Positions 10,501 through 17,798 of a stretch of 64,000 nucleotides of DNA are shown here, one piece after another. Within the stretch, counting starts at the first letter, position 1. Every line of letters begins with the position of its first letter. Position numbers and translations under genes: made by a program. The notes beneath the pieces are model-generated. The model made no database searches. It was not told the DNA's origin and saw only the letters and a program-made list of their open reading frames with translations. Source of the DNA: Lentisphaerota bacterium (lineage in GTDB: Bacteria; Verrucomicrobiota; Lentisphaeria; Oligosphaerales; JABHEG01); the NCBI GenBank assembly GCA_018676675.1, contig JABHEG010000073.1, positions 1 through 64,000 of the forward strand, read 5' to 3'.

Positions 10501-13499
10501 GCCAGGGCCACGGTCCGGAGCAGATTCGCCTGCATGGGTGTGCGTGCCCCGCCGGCATCGCCGAACTGGGATTCGCAGCCAAGGTTGTCGGTCACGGTCA
10601 GGCTCAGCCGCGCGAAATCGAGCGCACTGCCGCTCTCGAATACAGCATGCTGTCCGGAGGCCAATGCCCAGTGCATGGCGTGTTCCGGCACATGCCGCAG
10701 GTAGCCCCCGGCATCTTCCTGCGGTTGTGCTGACAGGACCTGACGCCCGAACACGACATCAGTCACCCACATCCACTCCCGGGCCGCGCTGTCGCCATAG
10801 TGATCCACAAAGTAACGCCCCCCAACCCAGCTTGAGAGCAGCGGGAAGGACATGTGATTGTGGATCACCGGTACCGGCTTCCCCGGCCAGGTGGTGCACA
10901 TGCTCCCGCAGTAGTGCGAAATCGAGTAAACCAGATTGGTCACAAACCGACGGTCCTCTTCACTGAGCACCCCGGCATCTTCGACATTGTCCAGGCCAAC
11001 AGGCATCCACCAGGCTGTCGAGTCGATGAAGTCATCCGTGTCGCCGTGTGCATGCCCTTCCTTGGCCAGATACTCGAGGTAACGTCGCGCCGCGCCGCCA
11101 AGACGCGCAACGTTCCCCGGGGCCCCCGACTGATGGAAACGAAAACCATGCCTCCCCACCGCGGCGGTCACCCCGCGTCCCCCACGCTTGGAGACCATGG
11201 CAGCGATGTCCTTCGCCCCGCTTTCAACCATTAGCTCGAGCGCTTCGGGAGACGTGTCGAACGGCTTCGGCTCCACGGACCCAACATGCAGGATCGGGAG
11301 CACAATATCCGGCCCGGGAGGGAGCAAGCCGATGAACCTCTCAACAGCGGCCCGGGCAGTCTCGACGCCAGCGGCTGCGAGCACGATGCTGCTGTGCTCT
11401 CCCCCGAACGGAGTGGCAACCGTATGAACCATGTAGCTGCCCGCCAAAGTGGCCGAATCCGCACTCACCAGGTAGTTGGCGTGTAGCAGGAGCGTGGCTG
11501 GATTGTTCGTGATGTTGCCGAGGAGGATGAGGTTACGAGTGCGGAACGTCTCCGCGCTGACCGACGCGGCTTTCAGGAACGGGATATCTGCGCCGCAGCG
11601 CTCGCGAATCGCCGCCTGCAACCGTGTGCCGAGGTCTCGGTACGCCGGGCTGTCTGGCAATACCAAGGCCGTCCGGACCTTGCCGCCACTGACCAAAGCG
11701 GTGTTCCTGACGATTGGTTTGAGCATGCGGGCAGGCAAAGGCTGAATGGTCGAGGCCGGGGCGCGCTGGCCCGGTTGCACCGGCCCCTCTCTAGGAGCGG
11801 CAAGGGTCAGAACGCCACAATCCTCTGGATGCCATTGATTGATCGCCTCGTAGATGCCGCCGGGGGCAAGGGTTGCTGTCCGCCAGTTGACCGCATACGG
11901 TCGTTCGGACTTGACTGGATGACCAGGGTCTCGATCAAGGAGAAGGACTTCGAGCCCGACCTCCATGCCCGGTACAGCTTTGGCCCCACCAAGCGCAAGG
12001 CCGAAGGGAATGAACGCCTCGATGACATAGCCGCCAGTGCAGGGCTGCGCCGCTGCCTTCACCTCGGGAATGGGCTGGACCTCGTCCGTCACCTCCGTCA
12101 CAAGTCGGTATGGTGTCACCTCCCCTTCAGCCCCCTTCGGCAAGGGCAACTCGATCCACGGACGATACCAACGACGTAGCTTGTGCTTTCCTTCCCGCGT
12201 CAGACCGATCCGGACGCCATCGGACGTGCCGACCTCACCCCAGGCCAACTCGTCGTCACTGACCCTGACTGCAACACTCAATCCCTCCGGTCGCCAAGCT
12301 ACATAGGCCAGACCGCTGATGTCGGCGGTCGGCGGTGTGGGGGCGATGAACGAAATCCAGTCCGTGATGTTCGGGAACTCATTGACTGGGATTCCGCCGA
12401 TCTGCAGTTCGCAAACGGCCGGCACTGTCGGCCAATCGCTAAGATCGCCATCGACGGTGATGGGAGCGGCAAGCTGTGCAGCAGAGGCATGCCTGGGTTT
12501 TCGAGCAACCGGACGCAAGGAGAGATCATCAATCCGCAGCCGCGTGCGCCCCTCAACCTGGGCCGCCACCACTCGTGCAGAGTGCGCACCGGGCGGAGAC
12601 CATGCCCGCAGCACGAGCCGCTGCCACTCACGCGTCGCGCACACGGGCATCGCATATTCCTGGATGCCGCTGCCCTGAGGCGTGAACACCAGCTTTGCCA
12701 ACGCGGGCCACTCCGGCCACTCGCCCTCAACTTTGACCCACAGACTCAGCTCATACTGCACGAAGGGCTCCACCTCGACCGAGAGGGTCAACGAGGCCTT
12801 TCCCCTATCATGGGAGGCCAGCAAAGCAGTTGCACCGCGACGCCGTTCCCCCGGGGCCATTCTGATACTGTCAAGCGTACTGGTCCAGTTGTCCGGCAAA
12901 CCGTCGTCATCCTCATCCGCTTCGAGGACGACATCGGTCAAGGGCACTTTGGGGAGAACGACCTCACGGATCGTAATGTCGTCGAAGAACGCTTCGCCGG
13001 TGTTCTGGTTCCCAAAGGCAGCGGCCTCCAGGTCGAGCCTAACACCATCTGCTCCCTTGACGAGGCGGAATGCCGCCGTGCCTCGCTGCCACTCCTGGTT
13101 CCCCGCATCGAAGTGGTGCTGGACAAACAGAATGCCGCCGCCGGCCGGCTTGAACAGCGTGGTGCCTCTCGTCTGAATCGCGGTGAAGCGGATCGTCGAC
13201 GTCGTCTGCCTGGGCCTGCACCAGACTGAGATCAGGTATTCCTTCCCGGCCTCGAGCGGAATCGGCGCGCGCTGCGCCTGTTCATAGCGCGTCGCGCTCT
13301 CATCGCGCACACGTAGACACGCCTCGCCCGACCTGGCGCTTCCCGAGTCCACACCGAACCCAATCCCCTGCCATCCCGTCGGCGGTTCCTCGAATCCCTC
13401 GGAGAAGACAAGTCCCTCGCCCCCCCATGCGGACACTGCAAACGCAATCGTCAGCAGACTGGCACGCAACGCCGTTCGCGTCCCCAAATGCAACACCAT
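7581..13499 (-). CDS. Giant secreted multidomain protein: CBM-like, DOMON/CBM9-like, heparinase-like toroid, discoidin-like and VCBS propeller
   Basis: This 1972-residue exported protein carries several glycan-associated modules in order. Residues about 25-330 hold two CBM4/9-like beta-sandwiches. About 335-575 is a DOMON/CBM9-like domain (ITVDGDLSDWP start). About 600-740 resembles the N-terminal domain of alpha-glucuronidase-type proteins. About 750-1340 is an alpha-toroid plus beta-sandwich like heparinase II/III or alginate lyases, with HNHMSFPLL and YHHHEDANSI. About 1370-1540 looks like an F5/8 type C (discoidin) module. About 1550-1960 is a propeller with repeated DLDGDG motifs, as in VCBS/FG-GAP repeats, which bind calcium. 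The start at ATG 13499 has AGGAGG 7 bases upstream; 13523 is the longest alternative. Polysaccharide lyase activity is inferred from fold only, as I cannot prove the catalytic Tyr/His set. Confidence 0.75.
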   Translation of the reverse strand: MVLHLGTRTALRASLLTIAFAVSAWGGEGLVFSEGFEEPPTGWQGIGFGVDSGSARSGEACLRVRDESATRYEQAQRAPIPLEAGKEYLISVWCRPRQTTSTIRFTAIQTRGTTLFKPAGGGILFVQHHFDAGNQEWQRGTAAFRLVKGADGVRLDLEAAAFGNQNTGEAFFDDITIREVVLPKVPLTDVVLEADEDDDGLPDNWTSTLDSIRMAPGERRRGATALLASHDRGKASLTLSVEVEPFVQYELSLWVKVEGEWPEWPALAKLVFTPQGSGIQEYAMPVCATREWQRLVLRAWSPPGAHSARVVAAQVEGRTRLRIDDLSLRPVARKPRHASAAQLAAPITVDGDLSDWPTVPAVCELQIGGIPVNEFPNITDWISFIAPTPPTADISGLAYVAWRPEGLSVAVRVSDDELAWGEVGTSDGVRIGLTREGKHKLRRWYRPWIELPLPKGAEGEVTPYRLVTEVTDEVQPIPEVKAAAQPCTGGYVIEAFIPFGLALGGAKAVPGMEVGLEVLLLDRDPGHPVKSERPYAVNWRTATLAPGGIYEAINQWHPEDCGVLTLAAPREGPVQPGQRAPASTIQPLPARMLKPIVRNTALVSGGKVRTALVLPDSPAYRDLGTRLQAAIRERCGADIPFLKAASVSAETFRTRNLILLGNITNNPATLLLHANYLVSADSATLAGSYMVHTVATPFGGEHSSIVLAAAGVETARAAVERFIGLLPPGPDIVLPILHVGSVEPKPFDTSPEALELMVESGAKDIAAMVSKRGGRGVTAAVGRHGFRFHQSGAPGNVARLGGAARRYLEYLAKEGHAHGDTDDFIDSTAWWMPVGLDNVEDAGVLSEEDRRFVTNLVYSISHYCGSMCTTWPGKPVPVIHNHMSFPLLSSWVGGRYFVDHYGDSAAREWMWVTDVVFGRQVLSAQPQEDAGGYLRHVPEHAMHWALASGQHAVFESGSALDFARLSLTVTDNLGCESQFGDAGGARTPMQANLLRTVALATNTPSLAWLPDKHQRAGGRYASTFTDARPPDICGVRSVDLTPGFYDYARAFTGVPRELSDVPVAYTYHKLSLRGGLEAGDEYLLLDGLGRGYHHHEDANSIIRMTDKGMICLLDAHYTNRSPLYHNSVTVVRDGQGATFPLFAQKLVTADLPTTGFVQSLLDKYNGVGWYRNILWLKGEYFLVADELRTKEDGEYSFQCLWRTLGQAVLQDSQMLNRSREGAVFHVRNADSADRLRLSHDVFGIDVERGRGEVTKLHQIASVRLGAGENHTFLNLLHTDAPGQAIPTEIRKVARQVALVRRAGTLALAGLAGEGREFGDLSVQAEMLWLGPDRVALAGATSLAWPKQIFTASAPISIEIDLSTCEGVIEVGTETDVTTSRVATLDGREVGNVFSVPPGRHTIGIGRIPGSRSSRGRQLKKLWTRAGGEDSAVSTTDAPTPQLVELWRFAASTFEKKGVLSRSAATHLSSDVPPCTSSPWVATHPVRLSHITDETKDFAIWPRDVSPTLTFDFGHEVHVNEITIKGYWSHVSDHDLPVQPLRFTAMAADGRVLGEAVQEKALDGKSDLVYLIKTRDVTTARLMIRCEPRTGAALMIREITVLGVDPKGVAPASEATGGVQIAGLDARDTNADGAAEVLLGTQKGRLVLLNAKGVPILDKTFTAPINDVALADLEGDGSFEMLTGSEDATTRCFDPAGKEKWETSFRFYFRPGHVTVLRPADLDGDGIKEVVVGTFNSMVHALSATGKVLWDAQVYHHWTKSLDIADIDGDGSKECVFGTSYSCVDIKRADGSNFWRRSAGGKFYGDVACADLDGDGTLDVLAGSKNQCVIRWDDAGKSRVRHDTGATVNAVTTADLDGDGKPDILAGSSSFCVYALKADGELLWTRNLGDEVLQLETGELNGQVGPEIVAGCADGRVVVLDRTGAILGHYQTGGPVNQLRLADLNGDGRPEAIAASWDGTVYALGLAPNRVKQ

Positions 13500-13820
13500 C
13501 AGCGGTCCTCCTGCATACACCACTTCCTAGGTGCACTGTAGCCCGGAACAGTCCCTTGGTGTCACGAATGCGGTGGCTACAGCATCATCACCAGCCAGGG
13601 AACAGTCAGACTGCGCGTTGCTGCTGACAAGGAACGCCTCTTCCTTTCGGAAGGACAATCGCTCCTGCCGTTGCTCCATGTTGCGGGAACGGCTCTCCGT
13701 GAACCAGAACTGCCCTGCCTCCGTACGCCGCACGGCCCTCCGGGCGGCATCTAGGGGATGACGGTCGGGGGCCGCCCGCCCTACAAGAGCAGACCATACT
13801 CCCAACCCGCCGTCACCCGA
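13500..13820. other. Intergenic stretch, no gene seen
   Basis: About 320 bases lie between the PepSY-like gene and the giant multidomain gene. Short frames here lack ribosome binding sites and protein-like composition. The AGGAGG of the downstream gene is at its left edge. I see no strong terminator or RNA gene. Confidence 0.5.
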
Positions 13821-14702
13821 CTACTCCTCGCGTTCACGGCTCTTGTGCCCGCCCTCACGCTCACGGCTCTTGTGCCCGCCTTCACGTTCACGATCGCCTT
13901 CACGTTCCCTGCCGCCGCCTTCACGATCGCCTTCACGCTCGCCCTCGCGTTCACGGCCTCTCCGGTCTCCCTCACGTTCACCGTCGCTCTCCCGGTCGCC
14001 GTCACGTTCACGGCGGCCTCGCCCTCTCTCTCGGTCACCCTCGCGTTCACGGCGTTCGTCACCATCCCGGTCGCCGTCACGACGGTGGTGTCGGTCGTCA
14101 TCATCATCGCTGTCTCGATCGTCCCGGTCGTCATCGTCGTCCCGACCGCCTCTGCGGTGGTGCCGGTCGTCATCGTCATCGTCATCGTCCCAGTCGTCAT
14201 CGTCGTCGTCCCGGATGACCTTGCCGTCTCCACTCCGCATGTTGACCTCACGAGACCTTCCTCGTTTGTCCTTGTAGTTGATCTCATAGATCACTTGTGG
14301 GGTCGCCAACGGGGTCAGTTTCCCCGCCACCGGAACACTGCGGATCTCCTCCCGGACGACGCGCGAAACGCGCCCGCCGCCGGACGCTCGACGAATATGC
14401 TTCAGATCGCCTTCCGAAAGCTCACTTGCCTTCACCGAAGATTCAACGCTGGCGATCGTTCCATCAGCACTGACCTCGAGCTCCACGCGCCGCCCCTTGG
14501 CCGCGGCCTCGATCTCAAACAGATCCATGCCGTCTTCACGTTCTCTTTCGACCTCGAGAATGCTTGCCCCCGGGAAGGCCTTCTGTACTGCCCGGGACAC
14601 GGCTTCAGGAAGCCGTGTTTCGCCCTCCCAATCCTGGGCCCATGTCCCGCTGAGCGCGATGGCGATGCAGAGCAGCGCAATTCGAGCCGTCCATTCTGTC
14701 AT
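13821..14702 (-). CDS. Secreted PepSY-like protein with extreme charged low-complexity tail
   Basis: This 293-residue protein begins with a signal peptide (MTEWTARIALLCIAIALSG) and a PepSY-like alpha/beta region: LPEAVSRAVQKAFPGASI, then ELEVSADGTIASVE. A second region includes VIYEINYKDK. From about residue 166 the sequence becomes a run of Asp with His/Arg (DDDDDDWDDDDDDDD, DDRHHRR twice), then about 90 residues built almost only of R, E, D and G, ending with a repeated GGHKSRERE. The tail may chelate metal ions or form a stable single helix; both are inference. PepSY domains often act as inhibitors or metal-related modules in the envelope. ATG 14702 is chosen over 14792 because GAAAGGAG lies 7 bases upstream and the signal peptide then begins at residue 1. 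Confidence 0.75.
   Translation of the reverse strand: MTEWTARIALLCIAIALSGTWAQDWEGETRLPEAVSRAVQKAFPGASILEVEREREDGMDLFEIEAAAKGRRVELEVSADGTIASVESSVKASELSEGDLKHIRRASGGGRVSRVVREEIRSVPVAGKLTPLATPQVIYEINYKDKRGRSREVNMRSGDGKVIRDDDDDDWDDDDDDDDRHHRRGGRDDDDDRDDRDSDDDDDRHHRRDGDRDGDERREREGDRERGRGRRERDGDRESDGEREGDRRGREREGEREGDREGGGREREGDREREGGHKSREREGGHKSREREE
13825..14220 (-). repeat. Degenerate simple-sequence repeat encoding the charged tail
   Basis: The DNA is dominated by iterated short units related to TTCACG and GTCGTC on the plus strand. They encode R/E/D/G-rich and Asp-rich peptide on the minus strand. Near-identical segments (CACGGCTCTTGTGCCCGCC, twice) indicate expansion by slippage or unequal exchange. 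Confidence 0.7.
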
Positions 14703-14863
14703 GACCAGTCTCCTTTCGGTATCCCGAATGTCCATAGAGAGTTCCGGCAGTCTGATTCCACACAACGATACCGGTTCCCGGATCTTGCGCAAGTGTCAAG
14801 CGTCGGCCGGTGATGAGTCTGACATCCCCTGTTGGCACCTTGAGGAAGCAGTTGCCGGGCGGC

Positions 14864-15676
14864 TCAGTTCGCCGCGATGAAGTCCCGGACCCAACGAGCC
14901 TGTTCTTCGTGCAGATCGATCAGGAATCCCCCGAGGATCGAGTATCCGGCGATCACACCATTGCGCGTGTACTCCAGCACTTTGTTCCACTGGAACTCCA
15001 GCCGATCCATGGGCATGCCCTCAAGGATAGTGAAATCACGTAGATAGCATCCGAGGATGATCGGCTTCCCGGGGAAAATCGCGCGACACGTCTCCACGGT
15101 CGCGTCGAGTTCGAACACACCGGCCGAATCCCAGACCCACAGGCTGACGACATCAATGCAGTCCTGGAAGCCGTCCCAGCTCGCCGGTTCCAGTTCACTC
15201 GCGTAGACAACAGCCCATAGTTTCAGGTCCGGGTTGTGCTTACGGGCTGCCTCTCGGACTCGCGCATACTCCCGGGGAGTGATCTTCTCGTTCTTGATCT
15301 TGCCCAGCAAGTCATCGTCGTAGACCGCCGTGACGTTAGGGTAGGCCAAGGAAAGGCGCCCCACCTTGTCGGCCTCTGCAATCTTCCGCGCCATCTGCCC
15401 ATCGTGCACCATCCGCAGGGGTGCACCCAGTCCGGGGTAATCGGGATGCTCAACCCGCTCGTTGTCCCACTTGGAGATTTCGCAGACGACCTCGTCCAGG
15501 TCCGCGAGCTTCTCCATGGCAAGGGCGTTATTGCGGTGGAACATATGGCAACAGCGTCGAAGCCCAAACCAGCGCGTGCCTTCACCTGCGCCGAAAATGG
15601 AGAGACTCCATTGGCCGTTGATTGCCTGCCCGTCCCACACCCAGCCGGTGTCTGCCAGCCGTCTGCCGTCGGTCAT
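14864..15676 (-). CDS. Uncharacterised TIM-barrel-like protein encoded beside GH42
   Basis: I do not recognise a named family in this 270-residue protein, which has no signal peptide. Alternating hydrophobic strands and helices suggest a TIM-barrel: VVCEISKW, VTAVYDDDL, LKLWAVVY, IDVVSLWVWD, KPIILGCYLRDF and IAGYSILGGF could be successive beta-strands. Acidic residues at strand ends (E in CEISKW, DDD in YDDD, D in VWD) would suit a glycosidase-like active site, but none can be assigned. The start has GAGGAG 8 bases upstream and lies 12 bases after the GH42 stop, so translation is probably coupled. A function in processing the same glycan is inferred from context. Confidence 0.6.
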   Translation of the reverse strand: MTDGRRLADTGWVWDGQAINGQWSLSIFGAGEGTRWFGLRRCCHMFHRNNALAMEKLADLDEVVCEISKWDNERVEHPDYPGLGAPLRMVHDGQMARKIAEADKVGRLSLAYPNVTAVYDDDLLGKIKNEKITPREYARVREAARKHNPDLKLWAVVYASELEPASWDGFQDCIDVVSLWVWDSAGVFELDATVETCRAIFPGKPIILGCYLRDFTILEGMPMDRLEFQWNKVLEYTRNGVIAGYSILGGFLIDLHEEQARWVRDFIAAN

Positions 15677-15688
15677 CTGTCAATCTCC

Positions 15689-17776
15689 TCAGCTAAGGGC
15701 CATCTCGACCACGAGAGCAGCTCCCGGCCCGAGGGTGAACGCCTTGGGTTTGCGTTCCGTGGCATTGCAGGCGTGCCATATGCTGACCGGCGGGGCAGGG
15801 AGCGAAACGACGCGTTCTGCGTCGGCCACGTTGAAGATGAACCACACCTCGCCGGATTCGCCACGACGGCGGCGAATCCAGACATCCCGAGCCCGACCGT
15901 CCTGCGGATGAGGCACTCCCACGTCGTGGAGCAACCATTCGAACACGCCAAAGGCAGGATCCTGCCACTCCCCGGAGAAAGAAAGGGAGACGTTCACCCC
16001 CAGAGCATACACACTTCCCTTCCCCAGTTTCCGGCGGGTTGCGGCAACGCTGCCGTCGTTCCAATAGGCAATGGGATCGGCGTCTTCCGGGGCCAGGCGG
16101 ATGCGCCACCCCTGAGCACGGATCTGTCGCCCCTGGGGGAAGGTCGCGATGTCCGGCGGATCACTGACCGTCACCTCACGGCTCAGCTCGCGACACCCCG
16201 TCAGCTCGTGTAGCCCGTACCCAGGACGAAGTGTGTGGATCCAGGTCCGTTCGTCACGGGCGGCGAACGGGAACTCCGCAACCAGCACGCCTCCTGCCAT
16301 GACATACGCCCGAAGACTCTCAGCCGTCTTCTCATCGATCAGTTCACAGCAGGTTACGTGCAGAACACCGATTCCCGATAGATCCCCCCCCCCAGAGACA
16401 AAATCGACATCCTGCCCGGCTCCGGTGTAGAGCAGGTGGGCTCCGCGAAGGGCGTGCTTGTAGCCATAGTCAACATCCGGACGCATCCCCTCGGCATCCC
16501 CCATCCAGGTCTTCATCTTGGTGAGTCGCTGAAGCAGGTCAGAGTCTTTGCTGAACAGCAGGGCGATCTTGGCCGGCACACGCTGGGCGGACGCGAGCAT
16601 TGCACTGTGGTCTCGCACGACGCCGGCGATGGCATCGCAGACCTCGCTACGCTCAGTCGGTCCCCCGTCGATTTCCCGGATACCAAAACCATTTGCCCGA
16701 ATTCCCATGCGGACGGACCGGTACTCCCAGAACGTCAACGCGCTGCAGCCTCCCGCAATCGCCATCCAGATGTGTCGCGCGAGGGTCGAGGGCTTGGTTG
16801 ATCGGCACCAGTCAGACGAGTTCGGGTAGAGCTCGTGACACCAGTAGAAGGGATCCACCGACCGCAGCCAGGCGGCCTGGAACTCCGCCGAGTCATGGTG
16901 GTGTGGGTCTGTCGGCCAATGCAGGAGGTTGCAGGAGAATCCGTAGCGATCGGCGTGCCGGGCGTTGAGTGGATCGTCACACGAGTCACACGCGGGGTCC
17001 CGGAGCACATCGCAGCAACCAGCGTGGACCAGAACGGGGGCTTTGGGATCCTCCTCGCGAATGATGTCGCAGACGAAGCGAACTTGCTCAGAGACGGCCC
17101 AACCAGCCCACTTACGCCACAGAAACATCTCCACAATGTCATTGTTTGACGCGGTCGGGATGAGCGTATCGTAGGACGCCCAACGCTTGTGGAGAGCCGC
17201 ATTGAGCTCGTCGATCGTCCCATAGGCCTCCCGCAACCAGTTGCGGTAGGAGACAACAGAGTGGTCACACAGGCACTGGGCCATCGGGCGACTGCGCGGT
17301 TCGTTCCAGGCATCGTAGTACCACAGGGCAGGGTGCTCACGGTACCGCTGGATCAGGAGGCGGAGGAAAACCCCGGCCGCTTCGAGCACATCCGGGTTGT
17401 CAAAACACGGCATGAACCCGCCGACGTAGTACGCCGAATTCATGGCAAAGCGCGTAATCGGCACACCATGAAAACCGATCCGTGTCCCATCGAGTTCGGT
17501 GAAGACGTAGTCCGGAGCATTCTCCAACATGGGCTTCAGGACAACCCGCAGGCCGTGCTTGTGGGCCAGGTCAAAGATGCGATCCAGATCGTCCCAAACG
17601 AACTCGCCTCGTCGGCATTCGTGCCAACGCCAGAGCGTCCGGAACTGGACGTGGGTGTAGCCGGCCGCCGACAGCTCACCAAAATCATACTCCCAGTCTT
17701 CCGGCAGCGGAGTAGGTGGGCAGTAATAGTGCGTCCCGTACGGGAAGAAATCGTAGTCCTTCGACAAGAGGGTCAT
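15689..17776 (-). CDS. Glycoside hydrolase family 42-like beta-galactosidase
   Basis: This 695-residue enzyme has GH42 architecture: a TIM barrel (residues about 1-380), a class I glutamine-amidotransferase-like trimerisation domain (about 400-600) and a short C-terminal beta domain. The predicted acid/base is E159 in AWNEPRS and the predicted nucleophile is E315 in WCHELYP, close to the positions known in Thermus A4 beta-galactosidase (E141/E312). A Cys-rich stretch (AGCCDVLRDPACDSCDD) resembles the zinc-binding cluster of some GH42 enzymes. No signal peptide is seen, so it is likely intracellular and acts on imported oligosaccharides. ATG 17776 is chosen over longer readings because AGGAG is about 7 bases upstream. 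It is 22 bases downstream of the toroid-type gene. The physiological sugar may differ from galactose. Confidence 0.85.
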   Translation of the reverse strand: MTLLSKDYDFFPYGTHYYCPPTPLPEDWEYDFGELSAAGYTHVQFRTLWRWHECRRGEFVWDDLDRIFDLAHKHGLRVVLKPMLENAPDYVFTELDGTRIGFHGVPITRFAMNSAYYVGGFMPCFDNPDVLEAAGVFLRLLIQRYREHPALWYYDAWNEPRSRPMAQCLCDHSVVSYRNWLREAYGTIDELNAALHKRWASYDTLIPTASNNDIVEMFLWRKWAGWAVSEQVRFVCDIIREEDPKAPVLVHAGCCDVLRDPACDSCDDPLNARHADRYGFSCNLLHWPTDPHHHDSAEFQAAWLRSVDPFYWCHELYPNSSDWCRSTKPSTLARHIWMAIAGGCSALTFWEYRSVRMGIRANGFGIREIDGGPTERSEVCDAIAGVVRDHSAMLASAQRVPAKIALLFSKDSDLLQRLTKMKTWMGDAEGMRPDVDYGYKHALRGAHLLYTGAGQDVDFVSGGGDLSGIGVLHVTCCELIDEKTAESLRAYVMAGGVLVAEFPFAARDERTWIHTLRPGYGLHELTGCRELSREVTVSDPPDIATFPQGRQIRAQGWRIRLAPEDADPIAYWNDGSVAATRRKLGKGSVYALGVNVSLSFSGEWQDPAFGVFEWLLHDVGVPHPQDGRARDVWIRRRRGESGEVWFIFNVADAERVVSLPAPPVSIWHACNATERKPKAFTLGPGAALVVEMALS

Positions 17777-17798
17777 GCCATCACTCCTCATAGCCAGG

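Noticed and set aside
9300-10733. 477-codon open frame on the plus strand inside the 1972-residue gene
   Set aside because: It is opposite a well-supported protein, has no start signal and no domain.
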